NCBI GenBank assembly: GCA_019914995.1
Contig: CM034126.1
Coordinates: 8,623,001-8,687,000 of the forward strand
DNA length: 64,000 nt
Direction: 5' to 3'
From: Acanthochlamys bracteata
Taxonomy: Eukaryota > Streptophyta > Magnoliopsida > Pandanales > Velloziaceae
The notes under the pieces were generated by a model. It did no database searches. It was not told the origin of the DNA and saw only the letters and a program-made list of their open reading frames with translations. The translations under genes and the position numbers were made by a program. This document shows, in pieces, positions 49,011 to 64,000 of this stretch. The first letter of the stretch is position 1. Each line of letters opens with the position of its first letter.

Positions 49011-49930
49011 TCAAATTATACATATAAACATTCTATACATTCATACCTTCTATACTTAAAAATATTAAAATATTAAAAAACATTTATTTTTTTGGACAGT
49101 AGGGTTAGCGTTTTTTGAAATGGGGGTTAAATGCACCCCAAACATTCGCATAATATGAATTATTCTAAGCATTGTAATGCAGTTAAGGATGTCAAAGTCT
49201 GTAGTTTTTATACATATTTGGTGTGCTTATCAGATCAAAATAAACTACTAATATGCACTGTTTGTTTGGATCTCATGGTTATTTCACGAAATCCCTAGGT
49301 TATTTTGGTCTTTTAATTAGTTTCAAATCATAAGATTTTAAAATAAGCCACGTGCCTCGTAATATTATTTTTGCCCCGTGAGGAATTCAAAATTTGCTAG
49401 TTCCCATATTAATAAAAAATATTTTTATCATTTTTTAAAAATATTAATTATTATTAAAGTAATATTCAGAAATTAGTTATTCGAAAATTATAGTAGAGAA
49501 AAACAGTAAATTTATATATCAAAAGATTTATATTTTATATTACCTATTATATAATAAAAGGTATTTCAGCCGTTAATATTATAATTCAGTTATAAGTACT
49601 TTTATCAAATAATATTTTCAATTTATTTATAAAATAAGTTGATTATATCCAAAGATGCTTAAGATAATTTATTTTATTTCATAAGTAAACAGTAACTTTT
49701 TATTTCGGTGAACCTTTATTTTAGGCAAAATAATATACTCTGCAATTTCATGCATGCAAACTTTTGCTCATAAGAAATTTCTCATGACGGCTTTTCTAAA
49801 AGACAAGAACGGAAGAAGAGGAAAAATAAAGAAAAAGGAAGGAAGAAAAGGAAACTAAGCTACAAGACTGCTGCCTTGATTTCTTCATTCGCTTCCACTA
49901 CTACGAGCAGCAGCAGCAAGTTTCTTCTTT
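49011..49930. other. Intergenic, AT-rich (about 49260-49780 may be a small transposon)
   Basis: AT-rich repeats, with a GCCACGTGCC (G-box core) at about 49350. No gene was seen before the HMA gene. Confidence 0.35.
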
Positions 49931-49938
49931 CCCTTAGA

Positions 49939-50499
49939 TCAAGCGGGCGGAGCAGCAGCAGCTGCAGCATCTCCTCCTCCGTTTGGTGAAAGAGCTGCAG
50001 GTGCTGACACCGGCATTGCTGGTCGGCAAATCTTCGCCCACTTATTGACGCGCTTGAGCTTCTTCACAATATATTCGGAATCATCAAAATTGCTTATTAC
50101 AATAAGTGTTGTTCCCTCAATAGAGAAACTATTAAGACCTGTACGCGGAAAAAGGAAAATAAAGATTTAAATGGCTGCACTCAAATTTTCATTTTTATTT
50201 TGCTTGGCAAAACAATTATTGCAGAATTATTAGAATTGGGTGACAAAAGGATTAAAGTGATGACCTTTGATTTTCTTCTTGATGCATTCCTTCACTTTGC
50301 GCTCACATCCGTCGCAGTGAGGGTAGTTCTCTATACTAAGTTCATGACTCTGCATTAAAAAAAAAGTTAAAAAGAAAACGCACATAAAAGAGATAGATCG
50401 AGAGAGAGTATGTCATAGATACAAACATCTATGAAGAAACTGGTCAAATAATATGAATGAACGTACGAATAGCGGGACGGGTACTTGTCTTGCAGGCAT
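49939..50499 (-). CDS. Small HMA (heavy-metal-associated) domain protein, 105 aa
   Basis: Three exons on the minus strand: 50499-50467, 50349-50265, 50138-49939 (318 nt, GT-AG introns, frame kept). The start MPARQVPVPLF is the only ATG giving a continuous HMA fold. The domain (about residues 12-82) has the metal-binding CDGC at 23-26 (PHCDGCERKVKECIKKK), a second strand FSIEGTTLIVISNFD, and the closing VKKLKRVNKWAKI. A Pro/Ala-rich tail ends at a stop at 49939-49941. Plant HMA proteins of this size bind soft metals such as copper, or act as metallochaperones. No C-terminal CaaX box is present, so it is not a typical isoprenylated HIPP. Expression is unproven; the model rests on splice sites and the domain. 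Confidence 0.75.
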
Positions 50500-50860
50500 T
50501 TCTTTTTCTATTGCAGCAAAAGAAAAAGGCTCAGTGAACGAGAATGAATTCAAAAATTGATATTATGTAAACGAAGAATTAGGTACATTTATACCTAATT
50601 CACTAAAAGGAAATATTATTTTTGCTAGCTAGATTTTTTCATTATTTTTTCTCCTTTTTTTTGGTAGTACAGCTAGCTAGATTTTTCATTATTTGTTTCC
50701 TTTTTTTTCAAGAAAGTAATGTGGCGAAATCATGAATACAAATTTAGTTTCCTTGTAGACAATATTATTTTTGCTAGCCAAACTTTCAAAAAAAAAGAAA
50801 TGCTCTTATTTTCAGATAAAAGAAAAAAGATACCCATTTAATTAAAAATGTTAGTGGAAC
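50500..50860. other. Promoter region of the HMA gene
   Basis: AT-rich sequence with two near copies of a CTAGCTAGATTTTTCATTAT block (about 50625 and 50670). No clear TATA box was chosen. Confidence 0.3.
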
Positions 50861-53053
50861 CAGTAAGATTAATTCAAAGGTGTAAGATTAATTGAGTTGA
50901 TATTTAAAATTTTTGAATGTAAAATTTTCTACAAATAGCAGAGAAATAATCGGTTATGTCTAAAATAATTCCTGCAAAATAATAGTTAGTGATTCTAGTG
51001 AGATTTTAAAGCACACAAAAGTTCAATCAAATATGATAGTAGAGCAACATAAAAATTTACGTGGTTCGGTAATTTCTTTATCTACGTTCATGATCGCTCT
51101 TCAACAAGGCTATAAACCTACTAATTTTTAAAAGCTACACTTATCAAAATAAAATGCTTAATCAAATACACTTGTCTTTATAAATTTTTTTATACAAAAC
51201 AAATCTTTACAACCTATTGAACATCTGTCTTTCTGGCTACACAACTATAGCTTACTTGCAAGAGTAGTAAATATGCATCCGACTTTAGCAAGACCACTCT
51301 TCAAGTGCTCCAAGCATTTGACCTCGTTTGCTGTAAAGTTTATCGTCACTAGTTGAGTAAAGGATCAATCTCATTACAAATTAAACTCAATATATATAAG
51401 GTGAGAAGATCACTATGAGAAACTACTGAGAAAATATGTTCAATGTTATTGATCTGCAGTTGTGAGTATATAGATATTTTTTACTTCTCGGTGAATGTTT
51501 GTATATGTTTTCTCTTATTGTCTTTATATAGTCTCACTATTTTTTTCTGTTCTCCCTCTCTTCTATTTTTGGCATTGTTCTTCTACTTATAAGCTTCCTT
51601 CCTGCAAGTCTTGTAATTTGGATTTCAACCATTTGAAATCTTTTCGTTGGTGCTTATTTGGCCGCTACATTGCGGTGTTTTCTTCCCATTCTATTGGCGT
51701 CATATCTTCAGTTTTCTTGACTAAACCATTCAATAGGTATTTAGTTAGCTGATCTTCTTAATTCTTCTCAGCTAGAATATGTTTTGATTTTCTGACAGAA
51801 TTAAATTAATGCAGTATTAATTTTTAAACTCTCACCCACTACTTGTACAACCACTTGTTCGAGTTTGAAAATTTTTCTTGGTGTGGTTCCCAGTGACTCA
51901 ATTCAAGTTTCTGGTGTGAGATTAGATTCGATTTAAACTTCTTATACTGAATTTGTTGATCGTATTGGAGTTCTTCTTGCGACTTGTAATGCTCGTGTAT
52001 AGTTTCAGGTGTTTTAAGTCTTGCTCTTAGCTTCAACATTTGACATAGTGCTTCAGCAGAGCATGCTTGCAAATTGAATTAAGAGTTGCTTTTGCATTTG
52101 TTATTGTAATCAATGATAATCTGAAACTTGAATATTTTTCTGAAATTGTTCCATATTTTTGAATTTCTTTTCTGTCAGCTGGAGAATAATATATGGTTGT
52201 AGTAGATAATTTCACTTTTTAGCTCAATATAATGTAATATATGATTGTAGTAAGATAGTGGGTAATATGTCAATAAAAACTCTTATAGCTTGATAGGTGA
52301 ACTTTTCTTAAATTAAAATTAAAATTTAATTTTTGAGTTTAGATAAAAAATTTTTAGTAATGACGTCCTGATAGGACTTTTAGATATTTTTCTTAATCTC
52401 TTCTTCTTATGATTTTTTATGATTTTCGATATGAATTTATAACTTATACGTTCCTCAGTGAATCTTCAATTTATCTTTAGAAATATGAGAAAATCTTAAT
52501 CAAACTCCATCTGAAAATTAATTGGCTCCAGCATTATCTGAAAATTTCTATAACTCACTAGTTTGAATTTTCTTCCAATCTTCCACAATTTTTGTAAACA
52601 TGTTTAGATGCCGATTTGATGAAGTCTTATTTCAATATTATTGTGTGCATGATATTTTAACTTTATTGAGAAGTTGGAGCTCATATAAAATCTATATCAT
52701 TTTTATCTCTGAAAAGTAAAAAATAATTACGATTCGGTCTTCTCTATTCGGCGAGCAGCAGCAACATAGCCGGCTATCAAGTACTTTATTTTTTTGTGTT
52801 CGCTGCTCAATGCTCTGTTTTGACGCTCCATTAAATCTGGTTGCATTGTCTCCATACTAAGTCAATTTCATAGCCTTATTCTGGATGAGAAATATTGTCT
52901 ATATGTAGCTGGATAATCTTCTGCTATGTATATAATGATTATACTTTGAGTAGATTTACGTAACTTGATTCAGATCATTAATTAATATAAACTTATAAAT
53001 TATAATTATTAATCATTGTAATAATCAAAATACGTACTTTGACAGTTCTAACT
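50861..53053. repeat. LTR-like interspersed repeat, copy C (~2.2 kb, oldest)
   Basis: It begins GTAAGATTAATTCAAAGG and ends ACTTTGACAGTTCTAAC. Inside is GTGGTTCGGTAATTTCTTTA with TACGTTCATG, matching the TTCGGCAA..CTACATCCACG signature of copies A and B at lower identity. Its second half shares the GCGAGCAGCAGCAA block with copy A (52752 and 14578). Confidence 0.55.
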
Positions 53054-53282
53054 AAAAATATAAAATAAAAACCTAGATCGAGATTTTGATATTGAAGGAT
53101 ATTGTCATTATGAGATTATCAATGAAATAAAATAACTAAATCCTTGATACCTACAATTACAAGATATTTCTCATTATGAGAAATAACGAGAGAAGCTCAA
53201 TATGAGTTACAAAAATGGAACATTAAAAAAAGGGTTGATTTTGTTAACTTCTTTCAAAAACTTTTGCCTAAGGAAACCAATT

Positions 53283-54103
53283 AGGAATGGCAATTTCGAT
53301 TGATTAGGCAGTTTCAGGTCGAGCTATTTAATAAAAATATCAAATTCCTTTAATTCTAACTCAACCCATGAATTTATACGTGTCAAATTATCAACCATAA
53401 CTCCAACAAGTTAATAATTGGATCAAATTTGTATCAACCTACTTAATAATTAAAAATTTTATTTTTTAATTCTACACTTTAAGTTTAAATTAAATTATAA
53501 AATTAGTTAAAATGAATATACACGATATTTTTAGTAAAGAGATATAGTGAGTATCCGTCAAAATATTAATTCCTTAGTATCTTTAAAATATTCGATTTTT
53601 TTTTATTTTTTGAAAATATGTGGTGTGTGTTGAAATTTAATTATTTAAATACATAGTAATACTTTCGATGAAAATTTTGATAAATATAGCTGACAAAATT
53701 TTGATAAAAAATTTTTTACAAAATTTAAATTCGTCATAAAAAATCTTTCTATAGTAATACTTTTGATAATATTATAATTCTCATATTTCACTATTTTACT
53801 AACGCCTAAATGTAAACTATTCATTATAAATACAATATAATTTAATAATTTATAAATTAGTATATAGATTTTTTTGTCGCCAAAATTTTATTATATAATA
53901 AGAAAAAATTATTCCTTCGAGATGTATCAATTCGGACCAGTGAATCAATTTTGGATAGACTCGGTATAATTTATTTAATAATATAGTCAAATTCATTCAA
54001 CCCAACTCAATCCATATATTTATACGGATTAATTTTTTCAACTCTAACCCAAATTAATAGATCGATTTTTAAGTTTCGAACAGATCATATATTGACATTC
54101 CTA
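53283..54103. mobile_element. Non-autonomous TIR element with 9-bp target duplication (MULE-type)
   Basis: It starts AGGAATGGCAATTT and ends ATATTGACATTCCTA, an imperfect inverted pair. It is bounded by AAACCAATT at 53274-53282 and 54104-54112. A 9-bp duplication is usual for Mutator-like elements. The 821-bp interior is AT-rich with no transposase. Subterminal stretches at both sides share words such as CAAATT..CAACC. Confidence 0.75.
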
Positions 54104-54287
54104 AAACCAATTAATAGGTATTACTGCAACATTCTATGATCAGTAGCCATTCAATTTATCAGAACATCCGCAAAAATGGACAGGTACCAGTAGAATTCCT
54201 GAGATCTCAGCTGCGTCACATCTCAGTTGCACGCGAAGCTTAGCTTTACACACGCTTCAATTCAATCAAACATTCCCAAAAAAGAAC

Positions 54288-54298
54288 TATATATAAAA
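54288..54298 (+). promoter_or_regulatory. TATA-like box upstream of the subtilase
   Basis: TATATATAAAA lies 326 bp before the ATG at 54624. A second TATATATA at about 54567-54575 is closer to the start and would favour that ATG. The sequence alone does not show which is used. Confidence 0.35.
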
Positions 54299-54623
54299 AC
54301 ATATCACGCCGACCCTCTTGTGATCTTATCCTCACTGTAATCACCACTATCCTCTAAAACAAGTTTCTTTCTTTGAAACTAAAAATAACATGCTGAAATC
54401 AATTTCCTCGAAAGAAAAAACTTCCAGATGTCCTGAAAAGATAGCATGCTTTATGCATCTTCTGCGATTTATTATTTGAATGGCGCACTTAGTGTAGTGG
54501 GTTCGGAAGTCCTCATATCATGATCACAAACCCACCATTCATCGGTGAAACTTACTCATGCATGGCTATATATATACTGTTATTGCTCTACAAGAAACAG
54601 AGGTCATAAGCACAAGATCAGTA

Positions 54624-58010
<3,387 letters not shown>

Positions 58011-58511
58011 CATTATGGTACCAATTGAAAGCTACTACTCATAATAAATAAAAACTTGAAAAGAATTTACAGAAATTCATCATGTTTCCGTTGTGTGAGC
58101 ATGTACTTGTTTGAGCCAGAAATTGAATATAAGCAGATAGAAAAACATATTTGCTACATACAAGGAACATGAGTTAAGTATTCTCTTTTGTTTCCTCTTT
58201 ATCCGGTGAATGATAAGATTCATACAAACGGCTTTAATATATGCAAAATTGAAAAATCTAAAACACAAAACAACAAAATTTTACAGAAAACTGCAACCAT
58301 AAGGATACAAGGAAATCGACACATCTATGGATCAGTTCCTTCTAAGAGAAATCATGCTCTGACATTAGTGATCTCTAATGTCAATAATAATGCTAACGGC
58401 AACTGCTGTTCTTGAGATATTCTGGATACAAGACAAAGCAGCAAAGCTTCCTGTGGGCAGTCTACTACCATCAACAAACGCAACAGCCCCAGCAGCAGGA
58501 GCAGGATCCTC

Positions 58512-60934
58512 TCACTTTGTGACGATCGCCTCACGTAGTTCTCTTAAATGCCGGTCGATCTCTTGAAGGAACTGAATGCCGTCGTCTCCATTCCTAATTG
58601 TATTAACTGTGTGCAGAAGAAAGTCTCTATCTGCCTCAAGTGCCTCCAATCTGTTGTTGAGGCGAAAAACTTCATTACTGAGAGCAACTACCTGGATTTC
58701 ATTTGGTCCGTCTACCTTGTGAGAAAGCGATTTACTATCTTCAGCTAATGATGAATCATCTCCCTCAGCAACTACTCCATTTTGTTCGACATAAGTCAAG
58801 GACTGATCAACTGAGCTTGCTGCAGAGACTATGTTGTGGACCTTTTTCTCTAAAACTTTTACACATTCGGTAATATATTCCTTTTCATCTTCAAATTTTG
58901 GAATATTGTATTTAAAAGATCTCGATCCTCTAGTCATGCTTGTCTTTTCAGACTTATTACTGGATCCAGAATCTGTGTCAGTTGATTCACCAGCAGCCTT
59001 ATTTCTTTTTGCAACTGAATCAGACCGTTGCAAGAAGCTTTCAGATAATATTTCGTCACCAAACCTTATCCTGTAGCTTTCAATCTCAGCTTCCAAATCT
59101 TGCATCTCTTTCTCTCTTTCAGAAAGCAGCTCATTAGTTTTCTGAAGTGCTTCTTGGTCATACTCCGCCTGCTCTTCCATCATCCTTAAATATTGCAAGG
59201 CCTCCATCTGCATTGCCGCCTTTTCCTCCTGCAACCTGTTAATCATGGCCATTGCTTGGTTTGCTGCTATTGCTGAGGCACTTCTTTCTTCCTCCAGTTC
59301 TTTGTATAGGGCACTCATGGACTTCCTATCCAACTCAAGCTGCTGCTTCAGCCGATTGACTTCATTCACTCCTTCAACCCCATTAGCACCACCTCCATCT
59401 AGGGATTCCAGGGATGGTTCAGAGTGCTGTTTAGGAAGCGACCCTGTGGTGCTAGAAGAATCTTGTACCTTGGATTCATCTCCTTGTGAACTGACTCTGG
59501 GACTTGGAGTTGTATCAGTCAAGGGGATGTCGAACCCCCAAGTAGTTGATATCTGAGAGAGTTTTTGCTTCAGATCTTCATGATACCTAGCAGAATCTCT
59601 CCCTTTAACCAAATCAGAGAAAGTAGGAGACGGTGTGGCACCTCTGCTAACTGAAAGCTTGTAGTTATCATTCATAGTTCTAATCATCTTCAAATTTCTA
59701 TCAGAAAAGGCCACAGGCTTAGCAACTTCACCGTTTGAAGTCAAAAAGAAGCTTGTTGCATCTCCAACTTGCGAGATGCCTGTACCCAAATAGGGTCATC
59801 TATGATTTTACGGGTAAAGAAACTTAAAGAAAGGTAACCAATGAGGATACACTTGAATAGCCTGTAACTTTGATGTTAAATTAAATAGGATTACTTACAT
59901 TTTGGTTGAATTTCTTTTGCTGCTACCTCAACCATTGGTTCAGCTTGCCTGGGAGGACTGGCTTTTACTTTAAATTGGTTCCACTTGAGTTCCTCCAAAC
60001 CATAGCCTATTGGGGCAGATGACGAAACAGATGACGTTTCATGAGTCTGTCCTGCAAGCTGTTTCTCAGAAGATAAAGAAGTAGGCTCAGGCTCGACCGG
60101 GGCAAGATCAATGAGCTTCTCTCCAGGGACTACTTCCTTAAGCTCCACAACACCGCGTACCACAGCATTTGCATCGTCATCATCTGAAATTGGAATTTCT
60201 GATTCAGAATCAGAAGTGATTTTAAGTTCCCTGTACCTGACATGAGACAAGCCATCTGCACCACTATTTCTACATGGTAACCCAATTGGCTTCACCCATC
60301 GATCATCCATTCCATCTCTATGAACAATATCAGTGGTAGGCCTGCTTTTAAGCAACTTATGAGCATTTGACTTTTTAGTAAATACCCCGGAACAGCAAGA
60401 GCAGATCTTCGACCGTATAGACGGACCAGATCTCTGCTCCTTTGTCAGTAAAGGAACCTTGGCTGTATCCTCTGTGTGATACTTGCTCTTCAATTTACCT
60501 CCATCAGCTGCTGAATGGAACTTTTTCTTAGGGATTTCAGATTCAGGCCCATCAACATCCTCTTCAAGTTTTGCTAACAGTAACTTGTGCATCTCCGGAT
60601 TGGTTGTTTTGGCTGCTGAGAAAGAAAAGAGGCAGTTTTCACACATTTCATGGCCGTTTGAAAGTTTGTGATGTATAGAACAATATGCTAGCGATGAGAT
60701 CTCCGATTTATGAGCATCACAAATTAGATCCCAGTGTGACCCTATCCTTTTGTTGCTGAGAATGTTCAACCTTGAGCACATTAGACATGGGTTCTGTAGT
60801 TTGCTGAAGGAAGCCATTTTCCTCACCAGGTAGGAAAAGAAGGCATCTAGAAATAATAGGAAGAGCAGTATCCATTCCATAAACGCAGATGTTAGAACAG
60901 ATGGCAAATGACAAGTGCACGTTTCGTTAGCCAT
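58512..60934 (-). CDS. GTD-binding (DUF593) membrane protein, myosin-binding type
   Basis: Two coding exons on the minus strand: 60934-59899 and 59779-58512 (2304 nt, 767 aa, GT-AG intron in phase 1). A membrane segment lies at residues 17-37 (FMEWILLFLLFLDAFFSYLV). A cysteine-rich region follows (CLMCSRL near residue 50, then CSIHHK..CENC around 90-105, and CSCCSG near 185). Exon 2 carries the coiled-coil GTD-binding domain at about 485-584 (EVNRLKQQLELDRKSMSALY through EALQYLRMMEEQ). Plant members of this family anchor myosin XI cargo-binding domains to vesicle membranes. A second ATG in frame lies 21 bp upstream (60955). The 60934 start was preferred because it gives MANETCTC then the membrane helix. 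It converges with the subtilase. Confidence 0.9.
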
Positions 60935-60955
60935 GTTGGAGAGATAAATATTCAA

Positions 60956-62882
60956 GAAGATGCAGCAGAAATGTCAATGGTGATCCCCGACAATTTTTCT
61001 TAATACAAACTGAAGCTCTCCCAATTTGGTAGAACCAAAAGTCCAAGCTGAAACGTGGTATATGAGATACCATCAGTTAGAAACAAAGAAACAAGTACTT
61101 TAAGAAGAAATATTTACTTCAACAAAAATTTGTAATGTACTTCGAGCAGATAAGTATAGCAAATCTGACAGTGCCAAGTTTAACACCTTTAGACTCATGT
61201 ACGAGAGACCATTTTTAATGCTATTCTTATCGTGAGAAAACTTTCTTCTATAACATAGTACCGTTAGAAATTTTTTGTCAGAAGAAATACGCATAGCTTG
61301 ATAGTTAAGAGTATAAAAAAGGACAACGGAAGACAATCAACTGGAAAATTCTGTTTGTCAGAACCAAAGGGTAGTAAATAAAAGAAAGCTAATCCTACTT
61401 TCCTAAGAATATTTTTAGTAAAATATATTCTGAATGAAATAGATAAAGAAATTTAAATATCGACTACACGCACGATGGTTGAAGAAACAAATTTCTGCAG
61501 TAACCTGATCGGAACTGCTAGGCGTGGGTTAAAGATCATTTAGTAGTTGACATCATTCCATGACATAGTATGTTGAGATATGGATGAAATGAGAACAGGA
61601 TGCTTTGATGAAACTGAAATATGGACAGTCAAGCATAGAAGAAATTGGAAAAAAATACAGTCGGAATGGAGAGTGTATGTGCATGTTTACAAGGAAGGAT
61701 GTCTTCACTTTCATGATTTCGATTTTCAGTATTATTTGTGACTGAAGCTCTCAAGCATAACGAATCCTCATGAGCATGCAACTGCAAAAGAATTGGAAGT
61801 TCAATTCTTGGAATTGTTTTTTGAGTAAGCAGGCAATGCCTGTATTAGAAAGATCTAGCAGTCACCAAGATGGTAATTGTTACGACAAAATACAAGGAGC
61901 ATCTATAGAGTCATGTAGGCAATGGAGAGACTCCCAATAGAACCATACATAAAGTAGGATAAAACAAAATAAAGCTAAGACAAGGATTCTCTACAACTTC
62001 TTATGAAGATTGTCAACCTTTACCCTATTATTTCAACATAAATAATTTAGGTAAGGAACTCAAGGAGCAAAAATTATATAACGCACCAACCACGAGTCAA
62101 TAAACCAAACACGTGATGGGCAGATGAAAAACGACCAGTAACCTTCATGACAAAACAACAGTACTTGATAAATTACTAATTACTCTCTAGAAGAACAATA
62201 ATTCATGCAGCATTTATCCCTTTGTGAATAAATATAACATTCCAAAACTAAAAGGGAAAAGACATATGATTCCCAAAAAATTCAGAATGAAAATTATATG
62301 GATGTTTGACAAATTTTTGCCAAAACGGTTGAGACTGCAGAGCATGTGAAAATGCATCTATGGTTCCAGGCTGTTTTACCAATCACTTCTTCTGCTAAAT
62401 CTCACTAGATGGTAACAGAGCACACAATTCCTCCTATAAATTGATATCACAAAAAAGGAAAAATCCTTCTCTCTTATCCAATATTAACAGAATCACTACT
62501 AAAGATCATAAAATAGAAGCTTTTTTTGTCTTTGTTTGAAAATTTTTCGAACTCTCATGTCCAGGTATCTAATTTCAACATCAAATGAAAAACAAACTGT
62601 ATTGCGTCAGATCTCAGTATTACGTTAACAAGCAAAATCATCGCAGAATCTATCTGCATTGCGTCAGCTGCTACCATTTTGCAACCCCAAATCAACACAA
62701 CCCAACTTTTGCAAGAACAAACAACAGGGAGAAAAGAAGGTACCCTTAAAACTATGATCCCAAACATCTACTGTCATAATTCAAGAAACAAATTAGGAAA
62801 AAGAAAAAAGAAAAGAAAAGATCAATCTCTAAAACCACCCTTAAAACAATATCAAGAACAAGATTAACTACGATTAATGATT
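60956..62882 (-). other. Probable 5' UTR intron of the GTD-binding gene
   Basis: No gene was recognised on either strand. A donor-like GTAATC on the minus strand at 62882 and AT-rich sequence fit a 1.9-kb leader intron, as seen in many plant genes of this type. Confidence 0.4.
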
Positions 62883-63055
62883 ACCTTTACTGCAGAGCGC
62901 AGAAAGCTCGGATGTTGGTGGGGGAGGAAGAAAGGAAAGGTGGTTGAACACGATCCAATCCAAAGAAATACAATACAATACAGAGAAGCCAAGAGAAAAG
63001 ATGAGAATGGGAACGTGGGGAGAGCTAAAATTTGATACGCGAGATTATAGGAATG
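62883..63055 (-). other. Probable 5' UTR exon of the GTD-binding gene
   Basis: The minus strand is pyrimidine-rich (TTTCTCTTGGCTTCTCTG, CCTTTCCTTTCTTCCTCCC), typical of plant leaders, and ends at a donor-like CAGTAAAG followed by GTAATC. It holds no ATG that begins a credible ORF. The transcription start near 63050 is an estimate. Confidence 0.45.
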
Positions 63056-63164
63056 GAACACTCTTCTCTTCCGTTGCTTGACAGTTATTATTCGTCATAT
63101 ATTTCTTTCTTTTCTTTTTTCTTGTTTATTAGTTGGATTATACGAATATTTGCTTCCATTATTA

Positions 63165-63170
63165 CACGTG
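63165..63170. promoter_or_regulatory. G-box core CACGTG upstream of the GTD-binding gene
   Basis: ACACGTGT at 63164-63171, about 110 bp upstream of the proposed transcription start. It is a known bZIP/bHLH binding core, but the position alone does not prove use. Confidence 0.3.
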
Positions 63171-63589
63171 TGTTTGTGGACAGAATCTTCTGTTATTAGC
63201 AGGTATACCTATTTCCGATCCAACTTTCAATTTAGCCAACAAAATAAGTTACAGATAAACGAAAAACATATTTATATATTAAGAAACGGTACATGTTAGA
63301 AACTAAATGATAATGGTGGGTTGCAGAAAAATATAGTAACAGCTGTATAAATTAAGTTAAGATATGCGTTCCAAAGTAAAACCAAAAAAAAACACCTAAT
63401 ATTTAACACATTTATATTTCTAATTTAGAACTGTGAAGATATTTATACACATACAAGAAGATCTTCCACCAACTTTTTTTTGTTTTATTGGTACATTGTG
63501 ATAATAACATCAGCATTTTATCCTTTTTTTTAGGCCTTCTAGGAGGCTGTCCTCCCTTTCATTTTATAAATTTTAATTTCCGGTCAGGC

Positions 63590-63830
63590 ACTTTTTTGCG
63601 CTATTTCTTAAGGCCATGTGTGAGTTTGTGGGAACAAATACTGTTTTAAAAAAATTAGTAGTACTTTTGTATCTTTTTGAAATAATTGTATGTTAATAAT
63701 ATATAATTTATATATTTTATAATATTTAAATAAAATTTTAATATATTGTAAAACATATTAGATTTTAGTTTAAACTTTTTTCAATTAAGAAGTTTGCCAA
63801 ATAAGACTTTAGGATAAAGTTGTTTTTTCC
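63590..63830. mobile_element. AT-rich MITE, copy 8 (degenerate)
   Basis: The left edge AAGGCCATGTGTGAGTTTGT and right edge AGAAGTTTGCCAAATAAGAC surround an AT-rich core (TATTTTATAATATTTAAATA) like the other copies. The terminal pair is weak. Confidence 0.4.
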
Positions 63831-64000
63831 TTCTGAAATGTATCGAAGATTTAAAGGCGATAGTTTTGTTTATAAATTCTGGATTGAGTATTTGAATTTG
63901 TCGTTAGCTCTGGAAGTATTTTTTAAAATAAAAAATATTTTTATTTATATAAAAATTTAAAGTTTATTTTATTTAAAATAATTTTTTGTTTATAACTAAA

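Noticed and set aside
59245-59556. 103-aa open frame on the plus strand
   Set aside because: Antisense to exon 2 of the GTD-binding gene, whose reading frame has clear domain motifs.

Overview
The window is nuclear DNA of a flowering plant, most likely a eudicot. It is AT-rich, its genes are split by introns, it carries many LTR retrotransposons, CACTA, Mutator-like and MITE elements, and its proteins belong to plant-specific families. I cannot name the species. All work was by reading alone, so exon models rest on splice signals, frame continuity and family motifs. Coordinates of repeats are approximate.

Five genes look intact: (1) 16494-23076 (+), six exons, 329 aa, a conserved membrane-type protein of unrecognised function; (2) 35051-39573 (-), three exons, 129 aa, divergent plant ribosomal protein S15a (uS8 family); (3) 49939-50499 (-), three exons, 105 aa, a small heavy-metal-associated (HMA) domain protein; (4) 54624-58010 (+), eight exons, 781 aa, a secreted subtilisin-like protease with all catalytic residues; (5) 58512-60934 (-) with a probable 5' UTR exon near 62.9-63.05 kb, 767 aa, a membrane-anchored GTD-binding (DUF593, myosin-binding type) protein. 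Genes 4 and 5 converge tail to tail about 500 bp apart. Nothing indicates that the five share one pathway.

The rest is mobile-element debris. From 0 to 15 kb there are the 3' end of a Ty1/copia element with a short LTR (1-705), a decayed Mutator-like transposase (1.5-3.1 kb, -), CACTA (En/Spm) sequence reading rightward (3.4-7.5 kb) and leftward (9.7-11.4 kb), and, between inverted copies of a CACTA-associated tandem repeat, a broken copy of the plastid accD gene (8.35-9.22 kb). A ~2 kb LTR-like repeat follows at 12.9-14.9 kb. Related copies lie at 43.4-44.8 and 50.9-53.05 kb.

Between 24.7 and 34.6 kb there are an isolated DCP5-like exon remnant, a 3'-truncated and catalytically dead Ty3/gypsy element (27.7-32.2 kb, -) with its PBS and a MITE in its LTR, and a frameshifted HIPP-type metallochaperone pseudogene that still shows its CaaX box. 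Between 39.7 and 42 kb there is a cluster of one AT-rich MITE family. Between 43 and 49 kb there are a copia gag remnant and a small LTR element that looks like an internal-deletion derivative of the copia family at the window start, with a long foldback MITE in its 5' LTR. A clean 821-bp TIR element with a 9-bp target duplication sits at 53.28-54.10 kb.

The most unusual structure is the plastid accD segment bracketed by inverted CACTA-derived repeats (8.0-9.6 kb). I see no sign that it is expressed.
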